Assembly: GCA_021325215.1 (NCBI GenBank)
Contig: JAJPHO010000122.1
Location: 1 to 45,459, forward strand
From: Alphaproteobacteria bacterium
GTDB lineage: Bacteria; Pseudomonadota; Alphaproteobacteria; Rhodospirillales; Magnetospirillaceae
DNA: 45,459 bases
Direction of reading: 5' to 3'
Part shown: one piece after another, positions 24,052-31,837 of the stretch
How positions within the stretch are numbered: position 1 is the stretch's first letter
Layout of the letters: each line of letters begins with the position of its first letter
The notes under the pieces: model-generated
Seen by the model: only the letters and a program-made list of their open reading frames with translations
Told to the model about the DNA's origin: nothing
The model's database searches: none
Program-made: the position numbers and the translations under genes

Positions 24052-24566
24052 GCGTCCATCTCCTCGCGGCGGATGGCTTGCGCCAGCGTGCGGCGCGCCC
24101 GCCACAGCCGCGACATCACGGTGCCGATCGGCGCTCCGGTGACTTGGGCGATCTCTTTGTAAGACAGTTCCTCGAACTCCCGTAAAATAAGGGCTTCGCG
24201 CAATTCGACCTCCAGCGATCCGATCAGGCGGGCCAGGTCGGCGCGGCCGCGGCGGCGGATCAGCGAGGCTTCGGGATCGTCGGCCGGGTCGCGCAGGGTT
24301 TCCTCGTCCGGTTCGACCGGCGCGGGAAAACCGCGGTTGAGCGACATCGACGCATAGGCGGTGTTGCGGACGATCTGCAAAAACCAGCCGCGCGCATTGG
24401 TGCCGCGGAAACCGGGAAAATAGGTCAATGCCCGCACAAGAGCCTCCTGCACCACATCTTCGGCGTCGCCGCGCCCGCGGGTCAGCCACCGCGCCAGGCT
24501 GTAACCGGCGTCGAGATGGGGCAGCACGACTGCTTCGAATGATTGGTGCAGGGCTGGTCCCGTCAC
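24048..24566 (-). CDS. ECF-type RNA polymerase sigma factor
   Basis: This 172-residue sigma-70 family factor has only regions 2 and 4. Region 2 is recognisable in GRGDAEDVVQEALVRAL and ARGWFLQIVRNTAYA. Region 4 is recognisable in LREALILREFEELSYKEIAQ and GTVMSRLWRARRTL. The start is GTG at 24566 with AGGAGA at a good distance. It is divergent from the metallophosphoesterase-cupredoxin operon, which is its most likely target. An ECF-like element (AACC, then CGTT about 20 bases on) can be proposed in the shared region around 24650-24677, but this is not proven. Confidence 0.92.
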   Translation of the reverse strand: MTGPALHQSFEAVVLPHLDAGYSLARWLTRGRGDAEDVVQEALVRALTYFPGFRGTNARGWFLQIVRNTAYASMSLNRGFPAPVEPDEETLRDPADDPEASLIRRRGRADLARLIGSLEVELREALILREFEELSYKEIAQVTGAPIGTVMSRLWRARRTLAQAIRREEMDA

Positions 24567-24670
24567 GCCTGTCTCCTGGCTGTTGAGTGGATGATTAGAC
24601 CGGTGTCCGATTTATTCCCGATCAGAGAAAAAGATTTTTTTGAATAAAACCGGGATATCTCTGATCTCCC

Positions 24671-24695
24671 CTCCCGTTAGCAATCCTTACGGGAG
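24671..24695 (+). promoter_or_regulatory. 5'-UTR hairpin that includes the Shine-Dalgarno of the metallophosphoesterase gene
   Basis: CTCCCGT (24671-24677) is the exact complement of ACGGGAG (24689-24695), with an 11-base loop. The right arm contains the GGGAG that lies 7 bases before the ATG at 24703. Folding would hide the ribosome site, so translation may be controlled by temperature, an RNA or a protein. The pairing is seen; control is inferred. Confidence 0.5.
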
Positions 24696-24702
24696 ATTGA
24701 AA

Positions 24703-25626
24703 ATGAAGGATCATGATATCAGCCGCCGCGGGACTTTGTCCTGCCTGGCCTGGGGCGGGGCCGGCATCCTGTGGACCATGGCCGGCGGCGTGCCGATCGC
24801 GTCCGCGCTCGGCGCGGGCACCGACAAGATGAGCAAGGCGGGCGCGTTCAGCTTCGTGCAGATCAGCGATACCCATATCGGTTTCAACAAGGAAGCGAAC
24901 CCCGACACCCTGGCCACGGCGAAGCTCGCCATCGAGCGCATCAATACCCAGGCCCCCGACGCGGCGCTGGTGCTGCATACCGGCGACATCACCCATCTGT
25001 CGCGCCCGGCCGAGTTCGACACCGCCGCCGAGCTGCTCAAGGGCCTCAAACCCACCGAGCTGCATCTGGTGCCGGGCGAACATGACGTGCTGGATACCAA
25101 GCGTTCGGCCTATCTCGAGCGCTATGGCGCGGTCTCGCAGAGCAAGGGCTATTACAGCTTCGACCATCAGGGCGTGCATTTCATCGCCCTGATCAATGTC
25201 ATGGAGTTCCAGGCCGGTGGGCAGGGGCGCCTGGGTCCGGAGCAGCTCGAATGGCTGGAGGACGATCTCAAGGGCCGCTCGGCCAGCCAGCCGATCGTCA
25301 TCTTCACCCATATTCCGCTGTGGTCGCTCTATGAGGCCTGGGGCTGGAGCACCCAGGACTGGCCGCAGGCTCTGTCCTATCTCAAGCGCTTCGGCTCGGT
25401 GACGGTGCTGAACGGCCATATTCACCAGGTGGTGCAGAAGGTCGAAGGCAGGGTCAGCCACTATTCCGCCGCCGCGACCTCCTATCCGCAGCCGGCGCCC
25501 GGCCATGCCGACGGTCCCGGGCCGCTGACCGTTCCCGCCGAGCAGCTGCGGTCGGTCCTGGGAATCCGGCGCATCGAGAGCCGGCCGCTCCAGGATCTCA
25601 CGGTCAAGGATGGTGCCCTGGCATGA
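24703..25626 (+). CDS. Tat-exported metallophosphoesterase
   Basis: This calcineurin-like phosphoesterase has 307 residues. The N-terminal SRRGTLSCLAWGGAG looks like a twin-arginine signal. Metal-site motifs appear in order: SDTHIG (D56, H58), HTGDITH (D95), FTHIPLW and GHIHQ. The usual GNHD motif reads G125-E126-H127-D128, so the asparagine metal ligand is replaced by glutamate. The ATG at 24703 has GGGAG upstream. The next gene, a cupredoxin, overlaps its stop (ATGA). With the divergent sigma/anti-sigma pair this forms a four-gene module, probably an envelope stress or metal response. The substrate is unknown. Confidence 0.88.
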   Translation: MKDHDISRRGTLSCLAWGGAGILWTMAGGVPIASALGAGTDKMSKAGAFSFVQISDTHIGFNKEANPDTLATAKLAIERINTQAPDAALVLHTGDITHLSRPAEFDTAAELLKGLKPTELHLVPGEHDVLDTKRSAYLERYGAVSQSKGYYSFDHQGVHFIALINVMEFQAGGQGRLGPEQLEWLEDDLKGRSASQPIVIFTHIPLWSLYEAWGWSTQDWPQALSYLKRFGSVTVLNGHIHQVVQKVEGRVSHYSAAATSYPQPAPGHADGPGPLTVPAEQLRSVLGIRRIESRPLQDLTVKDGALA

Positions 25627-25946
25627 GATATTTTCTTTTCCTGGCGGCTCTGCTGCTGTCTCCGCTGGCGGTCTCCGTCGCGCAGCCGGCCGCCCCGACG
25701 GTCGAGGTGTCGATCGAGCATTTCGCCTTCACCCCGCAGAACATCACGGTAAAGGTCGGCACCAAGGTGAATTGGGTCAACAAGGACATCGAGCCCCACA
25801 CCGTGGTCAGCAACGACCAGAAGTTCCAGTCGGAGGCGCTCGACACCAATGAGAGCTTCTCGATGACTTTCGACCAGCCGGGGACCTATGGCTATTTCTG
25901 TTCCATACACCCGCATATGACGGGGACGGTGACGGTCATTCCCTAG
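25623..25946 (+). CDS. Exported cupredoxin (amicyanin/plastocyanin-like)
   Basis: This 107-residue blue-copper-type protein has a signal peptide (about 1-20). The copper ligands are visible as His59 (EPHTV), Cys93, His96 and Met99 in YFCSIHPHM, the Cys-x2-His-x2-Met spacing of amicyanin. It would carry electrons or hold copper in the periplasm. The ATG overlaps the metallophosphoesterase stop by the ATGA arrangement, so both come from one message. It ends in TAG one base before the 3' end of the convergent response-regulator gene. Confidence 0.9.
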   Translation: MRYFLFLAALLLSPLAVSVAQPAAPTVEVSIEHFAFTPQNITVKVGTKVNWVNKDIEPHTVVSNDQKFQSEALDTNESFSMTFDQPGTYGYFCSIHPHMTGTVTVIP

Positions 25947-25947
25947 A

Positions 25948-26697
25948 TCAGGCCGTCACGCTGGGCACGAACATGTAGCCTTCGCTGCGGATGGTGCGGA
26001 TCAACTCCGCGCCATCCGCGCTGTCGCCCAGTTTGCGGCGCAGGCGGCTGATCTGCACGTCGATGGCGCGGTCATAGAACTCGCTGTCCTGGCCGCGTGC
26101 GAAATCGAGCAGCTGGTCGCGGGTCAGCACCCGGCGCGGATGATCGACGAAGGCGCGCAGCAGGCGGAATTCCCCATCCGACAGAGTGATCAGCTTGCCC
26201 GACGGATCGTGCAGGGTGCGCGCCGGCACGTCGAAACTCCAGCCGGCGAAGCGGACCATGCCCGGTGCCGAGGCCGGCATGGCATCACCGGCCTCCGCCG
26301 TGGTCCGGGCATTGCGGCGCAGCACCGTGCGGATGCGGGCCAGCAATTCGCGCGGATTGCAGGGTTTCGACAAATAATCCTCGGCGCCCATCTCCAGCCC
26401 GACGATGCGGTCGATGTCGGTTCCCACCGCCGACAGCATGATCACCGGCGGCCCGTCATCCTTCTGCAGGCGGCGCAGGGCGGACAGCCCGTCCTCATGC
26501 GGCATCATCACGTCGAGAACGATCACGTCATAACGGTTCTGGTCGAGCATCCGGCGCATCTCGAGCGGGTCTTTCGCCGTGTCGGTGCGAAAGCCGTGCT
26601 TGTCGAGAAAGGACGAGATGAGCGACCGGAGGCCGGGATCATCATCGACGATCAGGATGCGGGTGGCGAGGTCCATGCGGAGAATTGTGGCGGTCAT
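25948..26697 (-). CDS. OmpR-family response regulator
   Basis: This two-component DNA-binding regulator has about 249 residues. The receiver domain has the acidic pair in IVDDDPG, the phospho-acceptor Asp62 in IVLDVMMP, and the lysine in YLSKPCNPREL. The C-terminal winged helix carries LSDGEFRLLRAF and the recognition region YDRAIDVQISRLRRKLG. It is probably the partner of the EnvZ-like kinase encoded divergently about 500 bases away. Neither the ATG at 26697 nor the in-frame ATG at 26676 has a good ribosome site, so seven residues at the N-terminus are uncertain. Confidence 0.92.
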   Translation of the reverse strand: MTATILRMDLATRILIVDDDPGLRSLISSFLDKHGFRTDTAKDPLEMRRMLDQNRYDVIVLDVMMPHEDGLSALRRLQKDDGPPVIMLSAVGTDIDRIVGLEMGAEDYLSKPCNPRELLARIRTVLRRNARTTAEAGDAMPASAPGMVRFAGWSFDVPARTLHDPSGKLITLSDGEFRLLRAFVDHPRRVLTRDQLLDFARGQDSEFYDRAIDVQISRLRRKLGDSADGAELIRTIRSEGYMFVPSVTA

Positions 26698-26835
26698 CCC
26701 TGATTGTTACCAGACCAAAATGCCCTGGATTTTTCAGCTTTGTTGCCGAGTTGCTACAAAGCCGACACAGGCCGCAATTCGCCGGCAACGGGCGTCGCCC
26801 ATAGTGCCGCCATGTCATTCGTCCGGAGATCGATC

Positions 26836-27189
26836 ATGCGGCCTCTCGCCCGCTTCCGCCTGCGCCTCACCACTCTGCTGGTGATGCTGCCGCGCACCGC
26901 GCTGGCGCAGAACCCCTATTCCGGCGGAGCCGATCTCGCGGTGGGGCTGATTCTGGCTTGCATCGCCCTGCTTTCCAGCCGGCGGCTGGCCAGATCCGTG
27001 TCCGGGGTGGTTATGGCTAGGCTGGCCATAACCGTCCCGGGCGGCAGCGCGCGGTCGGGCGCGTTGCAAGCCGCGGCGGGAAGGGTGCCCCACGCTCGCC
27101 CCGCCGCGGCTTCGGCTGTATCACGCGCGGTATCGGCCGGCACTGACGGGCGAAAGGCCGGGAATCTGGCCGCCCGCCGCCGATCCTGA
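26836..27189 (+). CDS. Possible small exported or membrane protein
   Basis: This weakly supported frame of about 117 residues starts MRPLARFRLRLTTLLVMLPR. The first 24 residues look like a signal peptide ending in TALA. A second hydrophobic stretch (DLAVGLILACIALL) follows. The remainder is Ala/Arg-rich and overlaps two strong inverted repeats at 27009-27033 and 27069-27111, so the 3' half may not be coding. A GGAG 8 bases before the ATG supports the start. No family is recognised. It precedes the sensor-kinase gene by 15 bases. Confidence 0.35.
   Translation: MRPLARFRLRLTTLLVMLPRTALAQNPYSGGADLAVGLILACIALLSSRRLARSVSGVVMARLAITVPGGSARSGALQAAAGRVPHARPAAASAVSRAVSAGTDGRKAGNLAARRRS
27009..27033. 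other. 9-bp perfect inverted repeat
   Basis: GGTTATGGC (27009-27017) and GCCATAACC (27025-27033) are exact complements around a 7-base loop. The repeat lies inside the doubtful small reading frame, upstream of the sensor kinase. It could be an operator or an RNA hairpin. Confidence 0.4.
27069..27111. terminator. 12-bp GC-rich hairpin upstream of the sensor kinase gene
   Basis: AGCCGCGGCGGG (27069-27080) is the exact complement of CCCGCCGCGGCT (27100-27111), with a 19-base loop. It has terminator-like strength but no T-tract. It may separate the small upstream frame from the kinase gene, or regulate the kinase leader. Confidence 0.45.
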
Positions 27190-27204
27190 TATGAGTCGGG
27201 GGCC

Positions 27205-29244
27205 ATGGGACTCTCTAACCGCCCGGGGGCTTTGCGCGGCCCGCCTCTCGTCCTGCAGATCCTGCTGCTTCTGCTGGGAGGGCTGGTGGTCGCCCAGGCG
27301 GTGACCCTGGCGCTGACCCTGATCCTGCCGCCGGCTCCGGCGCAGCAGCATCAATTGAACGCGGTGGCGGCGGCCTTGCGCGGGCAGCCGATCGAAGAGA
27401 ACCGGTCGGACCGCTTGGTCCGTAAGCTGCAGGCCGATCCGCCCGACATCAGCGGACCGAGCTGGCTGGTGTCCGACCATTCCCAGCGCGAATTGGCGAC
27501 CTTGCTGGATGCCGATGTCGCCAATGTGCGTCTCGCCTTCTATACGCCGCTGCCTTTCGCCGGAACGGCGGCGCCGCGTCCGGCCCGCATCAGCAGCCGC
27601 GGCGTCGAGCGGTCCCCTTATCTGCAATTGGCCTCGTACGATCCCGGCCAAGGCAGGACGCGCCAGCAGGGCGCGACCTCGGCCCCGGGCGCGACGCTGA
27701 CGCCGGCCCAGCCGCTGACCGGCACGGCGCAGGCGGTGCCATCGACCGGCGTCACGACGATTACCCAGGGCAACAACGGTCTTATCGTTCAGCAAGCTCC
27801 CATCGGCACCCTCCCGGGCGGAGGAAGCTATTCGGGCGGGGCGACGCTCACCCCGATCGGCCCGATCACGCCCGGCGGGCCGGTTACCACCGTCGGGCCG
27901 CTCACTCCCGGCGGCACGCTGTCCTCGACTGGAACGCTGGCGCCGAGCGGTTCCTTCAGCCGTCCGTCGTTGGGCAGCGGCACGGTGCCCTGGGCGATCG
28001 AATCGCCCGGCCGGGGCGCGGGCACGGGCTCTTTGTTCGGTCCGTCCCTGGGCGACCGCGGCAGCGATACGCGGGCTGGACCGCCGGCGCGCGAAGCTCC
28101 GGACACGATGGGGCCGCCCGCTTCGGCCAGGCCCGAGATCGTGGAAGCGCCGGTGCCCGTTCCGATGGTGAAGCCCAAAGCCGCCGCGCCGGCCCAGGTC
28201 CGGAACCCGGCCGCGCCTCCCGCCCAGGCGGACCGCAAGGCGGCGCCGGTGACGCCGGTCCGCACCCCCCAGCGCGGCCTGTTCGGCCTGGCGCCGGCGC
28301 CCTTCGTCGAAGGCGATTTCGTCGCCGCCTGGCGGATGCCGAACGGCCAATGGTCCATTGTCCAGCCGGCGCCCGAGCCGTTTCCCAACAGCTGGCAGCG
28401 CCGCGTGCTGATCTGGTTCGCCGTCTCCTTCGCCCTGACCGCGCCGTTCGGCTGGCTGTTCGCGCGGCGCATCGTCAAGCCGCTGTCGGGCTTCGTCGAG
28501 GCGGCCGAACTGCTGGGCCGCGATCCTTCGGCGGTGGTGCGCGGCCTCGACGGTCCGGCGGAAGTCGGCCGCGCCGCGCGCGCTTTCAACCGCATGCAGA
28601 GCCGGCTGAAAAGCTTCGTCGACGATCGCACCGCCATGGTCGGCGCCATCAGTCACGATCTCCGCACGCCGCTGACCCGGCTGCGCTTCCGTATCGAGGA
28701 TGTCGACAGCGAGGCGATGCGCGAAGGGATGATCGGCGAGGTCGAGGAGATGGAGCAGATGATCACCTCGGTGCTCGCCTTCATCCGCGACGCTTCGACC
28801 CCCGGCGTGCGCGAGCGGCTGGATCTGCGGACCATCCTCGACGAAGTGGTGCGCAACATCACGATGGTCGGTGGCGATGTCCGGGTCGAAGCGGCGCAGC
28901 CCGCGCCGGTCGAGGTCGATATTCTCGGCATCCGCCGGCTGGTCACCAATCTGGTCGAGAATGCGGTGAAATATGGCGAGCGGGCCCGTATCCGCCTGCG
29001 CATCGACCAGGATTGCGCCATCGCCGAAGTCGCCGATGACGGTCCCGGCGTGCCGGAGGAGGAGTTGGAGCGGGTGTTCGAGCCCTTCTATCGGGCCACC
29101 AACGCCGCCGGCAAACAGGGCAATGGGCTCGGTCTGGCGGTCTGCCGCTCGATCGCCCGCGCCCATGGCGGCGATGTGCGTCTTCTGCGCGGCGAGGGCG
29201 GCTTCATCGCCCAGCTGCGGATTCCTCTTTACGACGCCGCCTGA
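27205..29244 (+). CDS. EnvZ-like sensor histidine kinase with long low-complexity periplasmic region
   Basis: This inner-membrane sensor kinase has 679 residues, longer than the usual ~450. Its membrane spans are at about 14-42 and 400-420. Between them, roughly residues 115-375 are dominated by Gly, Pro, Thr and Ser, with a degenerate TP-x-GP/TPGG pattern. After a HAMP region, the H-box AISHDLRTPLTRLRF gives the phospho-accepting His484. The ATPase domain follows, with NLVENAVKYG, DDGPGVP and GNGLGLAV. It probably phosphorylates the OmpR-type regulator encoded upstream on the other strand. The last 16 bases overlap the convergent dioxygenase gene. Confidence 0.9.
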   Translation: MGLSNRPGALRGPPLVLQILLLLLGGLVVAQAVTLALTLILPPAPAQQHQLNAVAAALRGQPIEENRSDRLVRKLQADPPDISGPSWLVSDHSQRELATLLDADVANVRLAFYTPLPFAGTAAPRPARISSRGVERSPYLQLASYDPGQGRTRQQGATSAPGATLTPAQPLTGTAQAVPSTGVTTITQGNNGLIVQQAPIGTLPGGGSYSGGATLTPIGPITPGGPVTTVGPLTPGGTLSSTGTLAPSGSFSRPSLGSGTVPWAIESPGRGAGTGSLFGPSLGDRGSDTRAGPPAREAPDTMGPPASARPEIVEAPVPVPMVKPKAAAPAQVRNPAAPPAQADRKAAPVTPVRTPQRGLFGLAPAPFVEGDFVAAWRMPNGQWSIVQPAPEPFPNSWQRRVLIWFAVSFALTAPFGWLFARRIVKPLSGFVEAAELLGRDPSAVVRGLDGPAEVGRAARAFNRMQSRLKSFVDDRTAMVGAISHDLRTPLTRLRFRIEDVDSEAMREGMIGEVEEMEQMITSVLAFIRDASTPGVRERLDLRTILDEVVRNITMVGGDVRVEAAQPAPVEVDILGIRRLVTNLVENAVKYGERARIRLRIDQDCAIAEVADDGPGVPEEELERVFEPFYRATNAAGKQGNGLGLAVCRSIARAHGGDVRLLRGEGGFIAQLRIPLYDAA

Positions 29245-29723
29245 TAGCGGTTGGCGCAGACCTCGGCAAAGCGCGCGCCATAGACGTGAAGCGACAAGGC
29301 GGGGCCGTCTCCGTCCGCGCCGACCTGATGGATGTCTCCCTCGGCCGGCAGGCACCAGGCGCAGGACCCCCGGGCCAATCGTTTGCTGCCCTCGGCGACC
29401 GGACGGCCATTCTCCAGCCTGTATGACGTTTCGCGCAGCGTCCCCGCGGCGACGCCGATCACGCCCCAGCCGGTATGATCATGAATCGGTGTGCGCTGGC
29501 CGGGGGCCCAGACGAAGCAGCCGATCGAGAAGCTGCCGTCGCCGGCTTCATGCAGCAGCGAGCGCCGATAGCCGGCCGGGTCCGGGCGCAGCACCTGTTC
29601 GGGCAACAGATGGACCTGCGCCAAAAAGTCCGGCAGCAAGGCGGCGATGGAGAGGCACCGCGAGGTGTCGTCCGCCGCCCGTCGCAGGAGAGCGGAAATG
29701 CTGTCCGACAAGGCAGGGATCAT
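29229..29723 (-). CDS. Cysteine dioxygenase-like cupin
   Basis: This is an iron-dependent cupin of the type I cysteine dioxygenase family, which oxidises cysteine or a related thiol to the sulfinate. The 164-residue protein shows the metal-binding PIHDHTGWGVIGV block (two histidines) and a third histidine in GDIHQVG. The ATG at 29723 is supported by GGAGG five bases upstream; the longer open frame to 29792 has no such site. An imperfect 7-bp inverted repeat (29745-29751 and 29761-29767) lies in its leader. The substrate (cysteine or 3-mercaptopropionate) cannot be decided. Confidence 0.82.
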   Translation of the reverse strand: MIPALSDSISALLRRAADDTSRCLSIAALLPDFLAQVHLLPEQVLRPDPAGYRRSLLHEAGDGSFSIGCFVWAPGQRTPIHDHTGWGVIGVAAGTLRETSYRLENGRPVAEGSKRLARGSCAWCLPAEGDIHQVGADGDGPALSLHVYGARFAEVCANRYQAAS

Positions 29724-29876
29724 GCGTGCCTCCATTTGTCCATTTAGTCTATCAAAACAGTAAACTAATTGAGCCGCAAGGAAAATCGCCAAAGGGCTTA
29801 TCGTCCAACGAAAACAAAGCGATGCGACTCGGACCGGGGCAGGGTATAGTCGTTAAATCCGTAACAGAGGTCCCGC

Positions 29877-31448
29877 ATGGCCGCAGCTGGATTTCCGCCC
29901 GACGAGCGCGAGCGCCTGGAAGCGCTGCGCAGCTTCGAAATCCTCGATACTCAGGCAGAAGAAGCCTTCGACCGGTTCACCCGGATCGCCGCGGGGCTGA
30001 TGGGGGCGCCGATCGCCCTGGTCAGCTTGGTCGACGAAGCGCGGCAATGGTTCAAATCCCGGCACGGGCTCGATGCCGCCGAGACGCCGCGCGATCTGGC
30101 CTTTTGCGCCCATGCCATCCTGAAGGACGAGATCCTGGTGGTCGACGACGCCACCAAGGACCCCCGTTTTCTCGATAATCCGCTGGTGACCGGCGCGCCC
30201 GACATCCGTTTCTATGCCGGCGCTCCGCTGAAGACGCGCGACGATTTCAGCATCGGCACGCTGTGCGTCATCGACCAGCAGCCGCGGGCAGGGCTCACCG
30301 ATGCTCAGCGCCATTTGCTGTCCGACCTGGCCGACGCGGTGGTCAACCAGCTCTATCTGCACAAGACGACATTGGACCTGCACCGCGCGCAGCTGGCCCA
30401 GGCGCAGCTCGGCGCCATCATCGAATATTGCGGCGACGCGGTGATCGGCCATTCCATCGACGGCACCATCACCAGCTGGAATTCCGGCGCCCAATGCCTG
30501 TTCGGCTATGCGCCCGACGAGGTGGCGGGCCAGCCGGCCACCCTGCTGCTGCCCAGATCCCTGGCCGACGAATGGCGCGCCATGGTCGACCGCATCACGC
30601 ATGGCGAGGCGATCGAACAGTTCGAGACCGTGCGCCTGGCCAAGGATGGAACACCGGTCGAGGTCTCGGTCTCCTTGTCGCCGATCCGCGACAGGACCGG
30701 TGCGCTGACCGGCTTTTCCGCCATCGCCCGCGACATCAGCCAGCGCCGCCAGATCGAAAAGGCCAAGGCCGAGTTCGTCTCTACCGTCAGCCATGAACTG
30801 CGCACGCCGCTGACCTCGATCAAGGGCTCGCTCGGACTGGTGCAGTCCGGCGTGTTCGGCGAGCTGCCCGACGTGTTCAAACCGATGGTCGACATCGCCT
30901 ACAACAACAGCGACCGTCTGGTTCGGCTGATCAACGATCTGCTGGATATCGAGAAGATGGACGCCGGCAAGATGGAGTTTCACCTGGCGCCGGTCGATCT
31001 GCCGGCCCTGCTGCGCCAGTCGGTCCGCGAGAATACCGGCTACGCCGCCACCCACAAAGTCCGCTTCGAGGCGATCGAACCGATGCCCGCGGTCACCCTG
31101 ACGGCGGATAAGGACCGGCTGCTGCAGGTGATGGCCAATCTGCTGTCCAATGCCGCGAAATTCTCGCCGCCGGAGGGCGCCGTCGACGTGCGGCTGGAAC
31201 GGGGCGACGGCACGGTGCGGGTGTCGGTTACCGACCATGGGCCGGGCATCCCGGAAAGCTTTCAGTCGAAGATCTTCCAGAAATTCTCCCAGGCGGATAC
31301 GCCGGAAACCTTGCAAAAGGGCGGTACAGGGCTTGGGCTCAGCATCTGCCGGGCCATCGTCGAACGACATGGCGGATCGATCGATTTCAAGACGGAACAG
31401 GGTGTGGGCACGAGTTTCTATTTTGATCTGCCGGAGGGCCAAGGGTGA
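29877..31448 (+). CDS. GAF-PAS sensor histidine kinase (soluble)
   Basis: This 523-residue histidine kinase has no membrane segment. A GAF domain (about 25-165, with RDLAFCAHAILKDE and FYAGAPLKT) is followed by a PAS domain (about 175-295, with DAVIGHSIDGTITSWN). The dimerisation domain has His306 in VSHELRTPLTSIKG. The ATPase domain has NLLSNAAKFSPPEG, DHGPGIPE and GTGLGLSICR. It would sense a cytosolic signal. AGAGG stands six bases before the ATG. Its stop overlaps the GTG of the receiver gene (GTGA), so kinase and receiver are made together. Confidence 0.93.
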   Translation: MAAAGFPPDERERLEALRSFEILDTQAEEAFDRFTRIAAGLMGAPIALVSLVDEARQWFKSRHGLDAAETPRDLAFCAHAILKDEILVVDDATKDPRFLDNPLVTGAPDIRFYAGAPLKTRDDFSIGTLCVIDQQPRAGLTDAQRHLLSDLADAVVNQLYLHKTTLDLHRAQLAQAQLGAIIEYCGDAVIGHSIDGTITSWNSGAQCLFGYAPDEVAGQPATLLLPRSLADEWRAMVDRITHGEAIEQFETVRLAKDGTPVEVSVSLSPIRDRTGALTGFSAIARDISQRRQIEKAKAEFVSTVSHELRTPLTSIKGSLGLVQSGVFGELPDVFKPMVDIAYNNSDRLVRLINDLLDIEKMDAGKMEFHLAPVDLPALLRQSVRENTGYAATHKVRFEAIEPMPAVTLTADKDRLLQVMANLLSNAAKFSPPEGAVDVRLERGDGTVRVSVTDHGPGIPESFQSKIFQKFSQADTPETLQKGGTGLGLSICRAIVERHGGSIDFKTEQGVGTSFYFDLPEGQG

Positions 31449-31837
31449 AGAAGCTGGAGCGCATTCTCCATGTCGAGGACGCCGACGACATCCGCAAGAT
31501 CGTCGAGGTGATCCTGGTGCGGATGGGCAATTACACCGTGCTGCAATGCGCGTCGGGGCAGGAGGCCGAGGAAAAAGCCGCCGGTTTCGCCCCGGATCTG
31601 ATCCTGCTCGACGTGATCATGCCCGGCCAGGACGGGCCGGAGACGCTGAAGGGGCTGCGCGCCCAGGATGGGCTGCGCGATACGCCGGTGGTGTTCATGA
31701 CCGCCAAGGTGCAACCCGGCGAGATCGAGATGTTGAAGGGATTGGGCGCCATCGACGTGCTGGCCAAACCCTTCGACCCTGCCAGCCTGTGCGGCCAGAT
31801 CGAGGCGATCTGGGCCAAGGCCGGAAATACGGGCTGA
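31445..31837 (+). CDS. Single-domain response regulator (receiver only)
   Basis: This 130-residue CheY-like receiver has no output domain. It has the acidic pocket in HVEDADD, the phospho-acceptor Asp56 in LLDVIMPGQDG, the threonine in VFMTAK and the lysine in LAKPFDP. It is translationally coupled to the kinase upstream (GTGA) and to the LysR gene downstream (TGATG). It is therefore probably the direct partner of the GAF-PAS kinase and relays phosphate to another protein or acts by protein contact. Confidence 0.92.
   Translation: MKKLERILHVEDADDIRKIVEVILVRMGNYTVLQCASGQEAEEKAAGFAPDLILLDVIMPGQDGPETLKGLRAQDGLRDTPVVFMTAKVQPGEIEMLKGLGAIDVLAKPFDPASLCGQIEAIWAKAGNTG

Noticed and set aside
27840-27960. 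Repetitive GGC/ACC-rich stretch as a CRISPR or tandem DNA repeat
   Set aside because: The repetition is degenerate, keeps the reading frame and is explained by a Gly/Pro/Thr-rich protein segment.
27121-29355. 744-codon minus-strand frame opposite the sensor kinase
   Set aside because: It is an artefact of GC-rich third positions; the kinase on the plus strand has all catalytic motifs.
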